Of a DNA stretch of 64,000 bases, positions 22,751 to 35,523 are shown piece by piece; within the stretch, counting starts at the first letter, position 1, and every line of letters begins with the position of its first letter. The stretch is from Rachycentron canadum (lineage: Eukaryota > Chordata > Actinopteri > Carangiformes > Rachycentridae): positions 20,215,678 to 20,279,677 of the forward strand of contig CM076656.1 of the NCBI GenBank assembly GCA_038496675.1. Reading direction: 5' to 3'. The notes beneath the pieces are model-generated. The model was not told the origin of the DNA, did not search any database, and saw only the letters and a program-made list of their open reading frames with translations. The position numbers and the translations under genes are program-made.

Positions 22751-24048
22751 CATGCATTGGGAAGGCCCCCCCCCCCATTGTTAAAAGGATCTAGAGACTG
22801 GGGCCAGCACTAATTGAATCTGGGTCTCCTCTGTGAGCAGGGAGAGGTAACCTTGCCACTCAGCGTGTGAGCACTGCCACCCACGGTCAAATTAGCTCGA
22901 CGCCATACCCACTGCCCTTCACACCTCCTGGGAGTGTCCTTCAGATGCCCCGGTGATCCCCCCCCCCCCCTTCCACTCAAACTCATCAGAAACGCGAAGA
23001 TTTGGATGGAAAACCTTGAATGATTCAAGGTGCAGGGCTGACAAGGGTCCTGGAGGATGCCAGGGATTATAGATATTTATTGTGTCAGTTGTTGTTGAGT
23101 TGGAGGAGGCCCAAAAGTGTGGTACACCTTCAACGTCATCCATCCAAACACAGTCCTACAGGCCTGGGACAAAGAGTTTCTTGTCTTTCTCTGCCACACC
23201 AGATAAAAGAAGCCTCTCTTTTTCTCTAAATCTCCTGTTCATGCACATCTCGTTCCCCTCCACACTTCCCTCCCCTTCCCATGTCGCCGAGCTTGCTTGT
23301 TCCCGTGGGACACCTTAGCCTCCATTAAAGCCATCAGAGAGGAGGATAAGGTTGGGGCTGAGAATTAACATCGCCAGAGGCCCAGTCTGTCCTCCCATGG
23401 CTCATCGATGATGTTTAAAAAGAAATATATGAAATAAATAAATACATAAAAGAGTGTAATATGAAAATCAATGGCCAGGCAGCAGGCGCTGCAGCTGAGG
23501 CATTTGGAGTGAGGGACTCATAAAGCTGAGTACTGCGGGAGACTGATGGAAGGCAAAACACTTACTTTGTTTATTCTCTCTCCTCACCCCCGTCCCCTCC
23601 CCTCACTGTCTGTATCCAGCTCTCACTCCTTTACTCTCTCCTCCCGCCCACCCCCCTCTGTCTGAAACGGTCGAGGACAGCTTTAATGCTCCTGACAATT
23701 TATGTGGACGGTTAAGAACGATGGAAATCAAATAGTTGAGTGTAGGCAAGGCCCAGTGAGTGGCCAATAAGAAAGAAACAACAGCTGATGATGGCAAAGA
23801 GGACTGTTACCTGCTGGAATGGCTCTTTAGGCTGCACTATTACTGTCAAGTTGCTGGCCCTTTTCTGAGTGCTCATATTATAGATTCATAACTGTATCTG
23901 TGTCCGATAGGACCTTTTAACACAGCACGGCAACAGCTTTCATTTCATCGAGTCCAGCTAATGTGCAGCAAGTACTAAATATGAATCCTATAAGAGCAGC
24001 TTACAGCGGGGCTTATAAAACATCAAGTGCTGTGTGTGCTGGCTCTTT

Positions 24049-24092
24049 TATATGTGTGTGCGTGTGCGTGCGTGCGTGCGTGCATGCGCGTG
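24049..24092. repeat. Alternating purine-pyrimidine GT/GC tract
   Basis: Mixed GTGTGC/GTGC/ATGC units with strict purine-pyrimidine alternation over most of the run, a composition compatible with Z-DNA. Confidence 0.8.
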
Positions 24093-24714
24093 TGTGCATT
24101 ATACTTAACAAAGGTGTGTTCTGATTAGATCTGAAATGATTAGCCAATAAATCACCTCGCAGAAAGATGCATGGGCAACTTAGATAACTGATAAATTAAG
24201 TATTTGTTTGTCCCATCATTTCCAGTTAGAGGATTTGCTTCTTTTCTGTTTTATAACTGAACATCTCTGGGTTTTGGACTGTTTGTCGAAAAAAACATGA
24301 CATTAGCGACGTCTCCTTTGATTCTGGGAAACTGAGATGGGCATTTTTTTTTAAAGACCTCTATCCATTTAACAAGTGTTAATCTTCCAGAGAAAAATAG
24401 TTAACATCAGAAAATGTCATAAGAACAGAAACATTATCCTTCCTTACATCAACAGCTGCACACAAGCACAATACTTTATGATATGAAAATAGAGGGGCAA
24501 TAATTAATGATTGTGCTGGACTGTCCAGCACTGGACCCATTACAGGGGAAGTGAAGGATGTCTTTCTTAAATGTCTGTATTAATGTGTGTACTCAGCTGT
24601 GTGAGTCCAGTATCAATCTGCATGGACATAAGTGTGAAGTTGGCACCATCCTCAAGATGCAAGATGTGGACACTGGGAAACAAACATGCATGTAAATATG
24701 TATACATGAATATA

Positions 24715-24780
24715 ATATATTTATATGCGTGTGTGTATATAGACATATACACACACATATAAATGTATATATACATTTTA
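24715..24780. repeat. AT/GT alternating tract
   Basis: TATATA, GTGTGT and CACACA blocks in sequence, partly self-complementary around GTATATAGACATATAC. Confidence 0.75.
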
Positions 24781-25464
24781 CTGCAGTGTCCCTATATTAT
24801 GTGTACACACAATTATAGAAAAACTATGGAAAAGCTGAAATGTTTCTGACAAATATACAATATGAAGAAACCAAGGATTGAGAAAATAACCAGACAGGAA
24901 TGAACCAATTAATCAAATACCTGAAGAAGCAAAATTTATATATATGAAATGCCCATGATGCATTTGTGCTAACTGACGTACAACATTTCCAACATTGGCC
25001 TAATACCACCAGAGATGTGAAAAGGACTCATACAAGACTATAAACAAAAGAGAAAAACCACTGAAAGGCATCAGATCTATATTTATCAATATTAACATAT
25101 TGTGCAACTTTACCACTAATCTCATGAGTTTGTTTACTTCCCTCCATCTTCTTTATTCTCCATTTTAGTCTTTGAATTCATTATGTACTTCTTTTCCTTA
25201 TTTCCCTACCTACTGCTTTTTCTATTTTGAAGACCCCATGTATTCTGGGGGGAGGTTGCACAATTACACACACACACGCACGCACATGCATGCGGGCAGA
25301 CAAACGCGTACACACATGCGCACACACAATTATGACAAATCTTGCTGAATATTTGTTATGACTGGGCTGACTGAGCCATTAGTTATAGGAGGCAGTGCTG
25401 GGAAAGGGGAGGGATACAAACGTGTAATAATGCCTCCACCATAGAATTTCAATCAGCTAACATG

Positions 25465-25467
<3 letters not shown>

Positions 25468-25498
<31 letters not shown>
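25468..25498. repeat. (TG)n microsatellite
   Basis: Uninterrupted TG run of about 31 bp. Confidence 0.95.
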
Positions 25499-25500
<2 letters not shown>

Positions 25501-26247
25501 ACCACTTTGATCACACAAGTAGTTGACACCACTGTAGAGGACACAGATGAGAGGGTTCAGTGTTTCTTTGTTTGCTACAACAGCAGCTTGACTGCAAAGA
25601 GCTCTGATCGCCTTCAGTGGAGCTGCATAACATCCAGAAAAAAGGCTGCAAAATGTAATTTTTGCTGAATGTTGCCATTTCAATATGAAATGTAATAAAT
25701 ATTGATACTGGTTTACTATGCCTTTCCATGAAAAATGTGCACAAACAGATGCTAATGCTTACGATTTGTTCAGTTTGATTAAAATGGAATATTTTCTCTG
25801 ACAGGCTTCTTGATTTGTGAGCTGGGGATTTGGCACTAGCTGTCCAAAACACTTTTTCCTTTGAGAGAAAACTGTAGGCCTTTGCTATTTGGTAATTGCA
25901 GTAGTTCATATTTACAAGAGAGACTGACTTTTTATATTTTTTCCATTTATTTGATATGCAGCACATCTGCACAATGTCATGGCAACACTGGATGATTAAA
26001 CTAATTAGCAACAGACAATGGTTTCGACAAGAACAGTATCAAATTATCAGTGACTTTGTAAACCTAAAAAAAAAAAAAAAAAAAAACAGCCAGTGAGAGA
26101 AACCTTTGCTCTAATAAGTCATCAGCATATGAATGGAAACTAGAAGTGGCTGATTCTTTGTCTAAGTCATTTATCAAGAAAAAAACACCACATACTCTGA
26201 GGTTCAATCTCCACGTGAGGATTTTGGGCTTTTGGTTGTCGTTTAAA

Positions 26248-26280
<33 letters not shown>

Positions 26281-26316
26281 CCCCCAAGAAATTTAAACTT
26301 GATTCCTTGAGAATTT

Positions 26317-26567
26317 TAGGGCTCAAGAATCATAATATGGCCAAAGGGAATTTCCAGGTTGCAGGACCTGCTATTTTTTTGGGTTAAAGTAAAATGTGTC
26401 ACAACATTGTCACCATAAACTTTTAATCATATTCTCTGACTGTAAACGAAAATCATGGTCCAGCATTTTTTTTCTGTGAAAATTAAATGCAAAAACCCTC
26501 ATTCCACCTTTAATTGTTATCCCAATATCTGCCAAAATAGTCACAATATGTTGTTCTTTTTGCCCTA
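26317..26567. mobile_element. Nonautonomous hAT-like repeat, copy B (diverged)
   Basis: Shares ordered words with copy A at 21766-22113: AATATGGCCAA, TTGCAGGA-CTGCTATTTT, GTAAAATGTGTCA-AACATTG, ATTCTCT, TTTCTGTGAAAA and CAATATCT-CCAAAATA. Starts TAGGGCTCAAGAAT and ends TTTTGCCCTA, so degraded inverted ends remain. It is about 100 bp shorter than copy A and has no matching flanking 8-mers. Confidence 0.6.
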
Positions 26568-29500
26568 TTTTTAATACAAATGTCTGATATTCTAACAGCT
26601 AATAGATCAATGAATTCATTAAAAGATAGTTGATAGATTAATTGAAAATGGAAATCATGAGTCATCAGTAATGGCTCCAACTGGTATAACTTTTAGTGTA
26701 GATTTAACTCAACTATTCATCTTAACGTGGTTTTCTAAAATCGTATTTCTAAGTTGTAAAGACTTTAATTTATAAAACAAAATTTCAAAATCCAACATTA
26801 TACTGTTAAAGCAATAAAGTTGGAGTCAAAAAGTCAATGAATGTAACAGATCCTGAACCATAATAGATTTTGAGGCCGATGCTTTGCATTTCTCATGACA
26901 CTACTCTTAAATGACCTTTGGTATCCTGTACTGCTTTGTCTTGTGTAAGCCTTCACATTGTTACTGACACTAATATCAGTTGGCCCAATATATCCCTTTA
27001 TATTGCACTTAATTCCCAAGTTCATCATCATTTGACAGGATATAGATATCAGTGAAGTTGATGTTTCACTTGCAATCATGAATTCACTGTTTGGCTCCAT
27101 TATATAGATAAATCAACAGTTTAAATCCACCCACACCACGCACATCAATATCAAATCAATGGGTCCATATCCTGGGAGAGTCTATCCCATTACAAACAAG
27201 CCATGCACTCTGACTTTGTCCCAAATACTAACTGTTGATACCACACACTGCCTGGATACCCCTGCAGGTTCCACATGCAGACTATGTGTACAAGACTTGT
27301 TGTGTGCTCTCTAGCCACCAATTGTAGGCCGTCCAGTCAGATATTTATTACTATTGATCTAGCTGGTCCTGGCTGGAGACTTTTGTTCTGCTACTCGAGG
27401 CTCTGACCTCAATTAAGTTATGAATTTCTATCTGATAGACTGGGCGCGCTTGGGGCCTGCCGTGGCCGTGCTACCACGCTGGATTAATTAGAATTAGCGG
27501 TGCTGCGAGTTGCCCTCCCCGCCTCATGGATCATGTTGTTTTAATACAAAGTAGAGGCGGAGGATGGGAGCTTGGGGGGGAGGGGAGAGTGATGAGGAGA
27601 GGAGAAAGAGGGGGACAGATATAAAAGCACAAAAAAAAAAAAAATAAGAAGATGCAGGAAAGGGTCTAGTAAAAGCATGTGAGATGTGGCCATGTGTTTC
27701 AAACCTGTGCTGCCTCGTCCTCTAATCACCTCCTCTTACTTTAAAGCCTTAACAATGTTTCCTTCCTGCCATTGTGTTGGTGTTGTGCTAACCTGCATCT
27801 CACCTGTCCTTCCTCTTTGTCAGCCTAATCCTGCCGCCATCACTTACCTTCTGAGTAATTGCTCTAAGTCAGACATTGTGTAAATCTACTCTGGGCCATT
27901 CCTGACCTTTGTTGTAGTATGAAAACCACCTCTGAACAAAAAGCCCTGCCTTCTCAACTCTAGTTCCCACACCATCGGTCACGTCCTTTCCATAAATGCA
28001 TTTCCATGGCAACCCGGAAGGCTTGTCGGGAGGGTCAGAGGAGGGATTTCTACCTGAAAAACAAAAGTTGTGTGTGGGATGAGGTTTAGCTGCGGGTGCG
28101 GGATTACAGTGTCTGGGCAGAGAATGACCACCGGGCGAGCAGACACACACAAACTCACGTCTAGACCACTGAAACGACACACACCGCAGCTTCTACCTAC
28201 ACTCAAAGAAACTTATTGTCACCTGATATCACCTAATTCATGAGATTGTGCCCATTTCTTCCATTTCACAGACAATCAGATGCACCAAAACATACAAACC
28301 TATATCCTTAAAATAGAAAAACTATATACAAGATGCAACATATCAGACTTTGTGGGGTACACACTAAAATACCGTCCTGAACTCATTTATATTGTTGTTT
28401 ATGCAGCTCAGCAATTTTTGGCTATGACACACTAATGTTTTCAATGTGTGTTAAATATGAAAAAGAAGCCTCTCTTTTTCTCTTGCTGTGAAATAATCTC
28501 CATCTTATTTTGTTGTATCTGGTGTAGACTCATTCAATCATCTGGCTGTAAAACTTTTTTTTATTCACGTCAACAACAACAATAATAATAATAATATCCA
28601 ATACTTTGAATTAAAAAGACCCCTTTTGACATAATAAGTGAAAACTTGTCAAATGCATCAGTGTTTAATTTCATCTGAGCACAAAGCAGCTACAGAGGAA
28701 CTTTGTTTAGTAAAGGATGGTGTATAATTAGCAAGGTTACCTGGAATTAACTCTTGACCTGAGAAAATAGACATTTGAATCTACATCTACACTTGGGTTG
28801 GGCAACTCAGTTTAATGAAGAATACCATGTGATATGATCAAAAGCTCCAGAAGGGCTACTGAAGGGGAAGTTTGTTGTTTTGTCAACAGTTAAACAATCA
28901 TTCAATTCAGGACGCATCTTAGTAACAAAAAGAACCTGATGAAGAATCTGACCAAGACATTGTTGTCAGCTTTTTCTAAAAAAAGACGTCCTGTTTGTAA
29001 TTTCTTCCGTAAAAACAAAACTTAGTGATTAAACACCATTTACTAATTAACTTCAGTTGTTGGATCTGTTTCCATTACTGTTATGATATGAAGGAATGTC
29101 CTAAACTTGAGCTTATTCCTCATTAATGCTCTTAAATACTAGCACACAGACTATAAGTCCAGCGTGTGAGCCTTAATTTACGTTATTACATTAAGTGAGG
29201 TTTTATTGTCATCTTTCCCACAGTCGGCTCTGTCTGCCCCACTTTTTCTGGGTGTATTAGCTGAGGGAGCAGTGATACAGTGTGGTTGGGTTGAATGAGG
29301 ATGAGGATGAGGATGAAGGGGGTGGGGGGTGGTTAACATACAGTACCATCACCGGGGGCCTGATCTACAGTTGGCAGGTGGCAGAGCTGTGATCTGTGTA
29401 TTCAAACACACACAGCTACCTATTGTAGTCCCACCCTGCCTTGATCCAGGATTAACTATCAAACGAGCCCTTAATGCAGGTTACCAGGGTTTGGGAACAA

Positions 29501-31898
29501 TTCACTAAAACAATCAGTTGATTAATTTCAAACGATTTTCCTCCTCTGCCAAGCAAATAATAATACTTTTTGTTTTAACTCTTAACTCCCCCCTCCCCTT
29601 TTTAATCAACAAATTAAGCATAAATCATGTTTGATCTTTATTTACTGGTCGCTCGGCAGTTGGTAGAGGTCAAGAGAGATTACTGGTCGCTCTAACAGCC
29701 TGCAAACAACCCAAACATTCCTCTGTTCCTCTCATGAACACACACGACCCTCATACTATTCATTTCATGTGACAGTGGTTTTGCACAAAAAGACAGAAGC
29801 ATAAAACTAACCATCATTTTTTTTCTTTTTTCATCCATCTCTAATACAACTTTTCTTTCCTTCATTCCTTTCCTCGACATAACCCCACGGAAAAAAAAAA
29901 AACACACAAAAGGATGTTCAAGCAGGTTCTAATGAGAGGCATATCGTTCTGTAAGCTTTACATAGTGAGATAATTTGGCATTGCGACAGAGTGATATGAT
30001 TTAGCTGACTATATTTTTCTCTCAGCCACCTCTTTGCCACCTCATAAATCTTTTACCAGTAACTGCTGCAGAGGTCCAGTTTCTGTTATATTCAGTCTCC
30101 TCCACGGCCGGTTCTCCTGACACCTGAGAGACAGGTCTTAGTGGTCTAAACGCATAAAATTCATGTGATGTCAAAATCCCAACTCTTAAAGCAGAAGAGG
30201 ATTTTAAATAATCAAAATTCATCCAAAACCTCCACATTACACCCCCCTGCTCTGTTACAAATTATATAAAGATGAATAAACAAACACTGGATTACTTCCT
30301 TCTATGTGTTTGATATGAAATGAAGTAGAATCAGACAAAAAAAAAAAGTGTGCTGGAAATAATTCAGGAGTCTGCTCTAACTCAGCCATTCAATATTGCT
30401 ACCTGGCCAAAGATTTACATTTCTCTTCTTTCACTGCTCAAACTCTTGGCACCTGGAGAAATCAATTAATATTTTAATGAAAGATACATGACTGTAAATA
30501 CGCTACATCTTATAAAAAGGACAAAAGCCTCTATCTATACGTCAATCCTCTACTGTCATTATCTTGATATGACTAAATCATAAGTGAAGTGTTTCGTAGT
30601 TATCCCACTGTTAAGTCCTTTATGAACTGTTCACCACAAATCCACCCCCCCCTCCTGCATTCAAAACAAAAGGGGCCACGCATGACCACAAAAGAGAAAG
30701 TCATTTGTGAAATGTCCTGATTATGTGGGTTGTGCAACGTAAAAACAATTTGCCTGATTACTTCCAATTGATTCGGCCTTACAATTAAAGCCTCAGAGTG
30801 CAGCCCCCGTGTACTGCACTGTGTCGTGCCACTGGGCAGGGAAGAGGAGTAATTTCTCCGATGTGCAGCTGAGCCAGCTTACCGCCAAAGCTAAAGCCTC
30901 CTGAATGCAGCTAAACCTTGGGAAAGCTAAACACGAGGCTAGCTACCAGCTAACTCTGTCTGCTAAAGCTCTGGGGGGATTTGTCTGTGGCACAAAGTGA
31001 ATTAAAGGTGACCTTCTGGAAGGGGATGGAGAGAAAAGAAAAGGGCAGAGGGGATGCTGAAGATGTTACCATTTGCCTTGGGTTTACATGTGTGTTACGA
31101 GGAAGTACAAGGCTCTTGTTTACTCAATTTATTTCAAGCACTGATACCGGAACAGACTTCAGCTCATTCTACAGTGACTTCTGAAACAAAATCCAGCTTC
31201 AGCAAACACATAAAACCATCTTAGTTTTGCAGTAAAGTGTCATGCAGGAACACTGCATGAATGTGCATGTGACAGCAAATGAAGCTTCATGCATGAAAGT
31301 TGTGTCTGTCATCACCAAGAAAACTGCCCCCAAAAGAAGTATTTTATGCGGTTTCAGGGGTGGAATCTAAAAACAGGGACCGGAAGAGCTGCTCCAGTTC
31401 TGGGACAGATGCTGATCCGCTTGCCCTCGTTCCACAATATATTTTCCCATGAGGTTTTCTGTCATCGATCTTTTGGAAAAGCTAAAAGTTAATACTGGGT
31501 GTTTCTGTCTATGAACCGTGCATCTAACACTTCAGGGAGCTGCAGCTGCTGAATGTCAACAAAAACAAAAAAAGCCTCATAGTTATAACTTTGTCAAATA
31601 TGAGAAATGGAAAATAAAAACTGGAAGATAAAATAGTCTGAAGAAACTCCAAATGAACCATTCTAGGCAAGTATAGTCATCTTTATTCATCCAATTTCAA
31701 AACAAGCGGGGTTTCTGCTCATTAATTCTCTGAGCAATTGCCACACCAATCATTCAAATGGGGCAACCTGCACTAGGTGGCTACCAAATATGAATAAACA
31801 AATAAATAATCTAATTTTCACCAGCGATTTCACCACCTGTTGAATTCTTTCTGCACAGAAAAAACCCAGAGAGACACAGACAGACGCACACTGCTCAC

Positions 31899-31988
31899 CT
31901 GACTGTTGATGTCTGCTTTGTGCTGCAGTAGTACAGACACCAGCTCCTTGTGTCCTCTGTCACACGCCCAGTGCAAGAGAGCCCGGCC
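31899..31988 (-). CDS. acbd6: ACBD6 exon 6 (ankyrin repeat 1)
   Basis: This 90-bp exon, phase 0 at both ends, encodes residues 209-238. It reads GRALLHWACDRGHKELVSVL followed by LQHKADINSQ, a near-complete ankyrin repeat (xLLHxAxxxGHxELVxxLLxxxADIN) almost identical to mammalian ACBD6. Acceptor TTTGCAG and donor CAG|GTGAGC are read on the minus strand. In the family the ankyrin repeats form the protein-interaction half, next to the acyl-CoA-binding domain. The surrounding frame upstream and downstream is intronic. Confidence 0.96.
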
Positions 31989-32475
31989 CTGCAAACACAC
32001 AAACACACACATCATGAAATGACTCAGAATCAGGACAATGTAAAAGATTGGAATAAACATTTAACAGCATTAGAATATTTAAATTATCTTCACTGTCTGC
32101 AACATCGTGCCTGTTTATGTTATTTCAGACAGCATTACATGACCTGGTATGAATGCGCAGACATGCACAGACACACACACTAGCTCCTGTGCCTCAAACT
32201 TAGCCAGACTTCAATCAGCTTCTTTGCTTCCAGACAAAATAAATTATGCACAACCATTCAGAAGTCATTATGGAGTTGGACCTCAGCTCCATAATGACCT
32301 GTGGACAGAGTGACGAGATATGTGTACTACCAGGTGTGTGTGTGTGTGCGTAGTGTGGGAAGAGCAGGGAAGATCAGTAGGTGGTTCAAGCTCAGAATGA
32401 GATCTTCAGGACAAATTGCAGAAACCTGAACAGTCTGTAAAGCTTGATTGATGTGCAGCCCCCTACTCTACATGG

Positions 32476-32489
32476 ACACACACACACAC

Positions 32490-32559
<70 letters not shown>

Positions 32560-32567
32560 CCCCCCTT
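32476..32567. repeat. (CA)n microsatellite with C-run tail
   Basis: CA run broken once by CGGA near 32490 and ending in C10. Confidence 0.95.
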
Positions 32568-32742
32568 AGGTCCAAGATTCTTGTTCTAATAAAACCACAC
32601 AAGCTCATTTTTCAGTGAGGCCAATTAGGTAAAGCAAACTCTCTGAGTCCAGTTCTGTTGCTTAAATCATATTGATCACCGTGGCTGCATGTTAAAATGG
32701 ATACTTATGAGCCAGGCCAGAATACCAATAAGTTGGTCGCTA

Positions 32743-32777
32743 TCTTTCTCTCCCTCCCTCCCTCCCTCCCTCCCTCT
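32743..32777. repeat. (CTCC)n microsatellite
   Basis: CTCC/CCCT tandem units. Confidence 0.9.
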
Positions 32778-33186
32778 CTTGCGCTCTTTCCCGCTCTCTC
32801 CCAGGTGTGCTGCTGTTGACTCCTGACCACATTCTTTACTGCTTCCATCAGGACTCTGCACTAACTTAGCTTTTTGGGGGTGTTGCAGTGATTGTTAAGA
32901 GCCTGAATGTGTCACACAGAATAAGTGCAGCATTCAAAGATGAGAACACAACCTTTACAGGAACATTCAGAGTCTCGACCAGCCTTGATATTTCAAAGAG
33001 AGGACATTAAGAATGGTCTGTTCTGGGCTGATAAAGAATTTTATGGCTGAAGCTAAAACTCCACATGACAAATGTTAAGCAAACTCTATCCGAGTAGCAA
33101 ACACCTGCTCACTGTGGAGGACAGAAGCATCTAACAATACACACCAATGGGCAAAACATTCACCCAGCAGTGAAAAACCTCAATGC

Positions 33187-33241
33187 CTCTCTCTCTCCCT
33201 CTCTCTCTCCCTCTCTCTCTCTCTCCCTCTCCCTCTCTCTC
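33187..33241. repeat. (CT)n/(CTCTCC)n tract
   Basis: CT dinucleotides with CCCT interruptions over about 55 bp. Confidence 0.9.
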
Positions 33242-34525
33242 ATATAAAGTATGAAAGTGGATCTTAAAAATATTAACATGCAAAATAATATCAATGATCA
33301 ATTTAATTGGTATGGTAGCTTTCTATTTAAATATTAGATATGTTAAACGTTAAAATGCAGAATTCAAAGGTAAGTTTGTTTAAAAGAAGCACACAGATGT
33401 TGCCTGTTGGATATTTGCTGGCAGATCATTTCAGAGTTGCAGTTGGAAGCTCTTTAGGCTTCTTTGTCTTATGTGCAGGTAAATGTAACAGGCAGAAATT
33501 ATTTGAATGCTCATCATAATGACTATAATTTTAAAGCTAGATTAAGCATCTGAGTCTGCACGTAGCCAGGAGCTACATGGAATTTGCATGGATGACAGGA
33601 TGAGTTCATAAACCAAGCAAATCCTAATGTGCTCTGAAAATCTTCCACACACTTGATTCTTAATTGGTAGTTAATTGGCATTGTTGACAAAAAGTTAATA
33701 CTAGAAGCAGGTAAAACAGGTGGATATTTGGTCACAGACTCACAGGGTAACTATTGTGTGTCTGTGTCTGTCTGTCTGGGCTGCAGAAGCAGCTAAAGCT
33801 TCTTATTGATGTGAAACTTCACCATTGCCCTCTGCTGTTGACCAAACTGTACTGCAGGTGAGCAGAAGACGACAACACAGGACAAACAAAGCTTTCTCTG
33901 CTGTCGAGGGCCCTTGACCATCTGGTCTTTGACCAGGGACCCTCCAGCCGTCTGCCTGCTCATCTGAAGATCGGCTGTGATGAAAGAGAGGCAGGGAGTG
34001 AGCGGTTTGGCCTGTCCCATAATGAATCAGGGACAGGCGAATGGATTTCGGGGTCAATCCAGAAAACAACTCGTGATGCTAATAATAGCTGTTCACACAA
34101 TTTACACTCTTCAGCCCCGAGGAGTGGTTCCCATGTGTTTGTGGCTTCAGATCACTGAAACCATTATGTAATGACTGTAAAGACTATCCCCCAGCGACCT
34201 GTATTTTTCATGATACTCCACTGATCATTTCCACTTGCCCTTAGTGCACAAGAGGTCAGAGCACAGCACAGGGACCCTGCGGCTGGTTTGGATTCAGTGT
34301 ATTGTTAAAAGACAGGAAATGCTTCTTGACGCTGTGGGTTGAACATGAAACCTGTGGGGTGAGGTAGATTCCTTTACTCTACAACTGCTGTTACCTACAT
34401 TATACATAGATAGTACAGCGTTGTCATGGTTACAATCCATTCAAGAGGTGCTAAAAATTGCAGCTCGCATGTGCCACCAGTACACGTTGACTTTTCTTTT
34501 TCTCAGCAGTGTGTTTTGCAGTTAC

Positions 34526-34631
34526 CTCTTCATCTTTAGTATTGACGTCCACTTTCTGGGAGCTTATGGCCTTGCTGATGTGGTCGATGTTGTTTTCTCT
34601 GCAGTAGTCAAAGATGTTCTTGTCCTCTTCT
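34526..34631 (-). CDS. acbd6: ACBD6 exon 5 (linker before the ankyrin repeats)
   Basis: This 106-bp exon completes Arg173 and encodes residues 174-208: EEDKNIFDYCRENNIDHISK followed by AISSQKVDVNTKDEE. The motif EEDKNIFDYCRENNIDHI is shared with mammalian ACBD6, and the helix-plus-VDVNxKDE end leads directly into the first ankyrin repeat in exon 6. Acceptor CTTTCAG (minus strand) and donor GAG|GTAACT. It enters in phase 2 and leaves in phase 0, fitting both neighbouring exons. Confidence 0.96.
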
Positions 34632-35069
34632 CTGAAAGAGAGAGAGAGGAAAATATACAGTCAACTTTAGTTTTTGGACCATTGTTTGCAGCTAAATAAT
34701 CAGATGACTTTGCTTTGGTTTGAAGAGCAAAATTTCTTTCCCTGTTTAGTGTCCTGGTTATGCTCAATAATCCACAGAGCTCACAGGAAACAATTTTCAT
34801 CACAACTACTTTCCACTAAAGAAATGACCCCATCAGTGTGTTTTGTCTATAATGAAGATGTTTTAAGATTTTGCTGTTGGCACCAGGAGCCAAACTCATT
34901 TCATCCCTCTTGTACAGGTTGGCAGCAGAGATTTCAGAGTTGTATAGTGGGAAATCTAATATTATTAAAACTGCAGGGAAGCTGTGACAATGCTGTACAC
35001 AGGAAGGCTAAACAAATAGTTGCAGACACTTCACCCGCTACACTCAGAGTTTGAACTCCTGCTGCCCGG

Positions 35070-35325
35070 CCATTGATTCAAGGCCCCAAAGGGCAGCCTG
35101 AACATATACAAGTCTTTTATTCCCTGTGCTGCAAAGGCATCGGACGTGAAATGACCAGGGAACACTTGTTACTTGTCTTGTTATATCATATTATGACTTT
35201 CTGGTATTTATTTATTTAAACTGTCTGCTGTTACCTGTTTGTATGTTGTGAATGTTGCTGTTGCTGAATGTTTTCTGAGAGAAGCCAAAGACAAATTTCC
35301 ACTGAGGTGGTCAATAAAGTTGATC
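35070..35325 (+). mobile_element. Truncated non-LTR retrotransposon 3' end
   Basis: A stretch translating in part like TYKSFIPCAA, the conserved C-terminal end of fish LINE reverse-transcriptase proteins, is followed by a T/A-rich 3'UTR and a tail AAATTTCCACTG...GTCAATAAAG that resembles the shared 3' terminus of fish LINE and SINE copies. Only the last few hundred bases are present; it is dead. The exact clade is uncertain. Confidence 0.5.
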
Positions 35326-35444
35326 ACCCAATCAAAACCAAAGATAACCAAAACTCTACAATATCTCCCTGGCTAGAAAGTGGGAAGTGCGCAAAGAACC
35401 TAGGAAAGCAAACTCTGTGTTTCTACAGTATTTAGTCATCAACT

Positions 35445-35446
<2 letters not shown>

Positions 35447-35519
<73 letters not shown>
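35447..35519. repeat. (CA)n microsatellite
   Basis: Uninterrupted AC run of about 73 bp. Confidence 0.97.

Positions 35520-35523
<4 letters not shown>

Larger units (their letters stand above)
15777..31898 (-). other. acbd6: acbd6 intron 6 (about 16 kb)
   Basis: Largest acbd6 intron. Contents seen: (GT)n at 16741-16762, 16859-16898, 17977-18009, 20970-21012, 22706-22748 and 25468-25498; alternating purine-pyrimidine stretches at 24049-24092 and 24715-24780; a dispersed repeat at 20240-20615; two related hAT-like repeats at 21766-22113 and 26317-26567; poly(A) runs at about 21411-21434 and 26067-26086. Repeat-poor, homeodomain-motif-rich blocks at 20840-20940, 27355-27545 and 30715-30900 may be regulatory. 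I see no additional exons; open frames here lack family motifs. Confidence 0.85.
31989..34525 (-). other. acbd6: acbd6 intron 5
   Basis: Contains (CA)n at 32476-32557 followed by a C run, a CTCC repeat at 32743-32777 and a CT-rich tract at 33187-33241. No exons or other genes recognised. Confidence 0.9.

Noticed and set aside
25511..26011. 166-residue minus-strand frame in acbd6 intron 6
   Set aside because: Low-complexity AT-rich translation with no recognisable domain, no matching splice partners and stop-poor only by chance.
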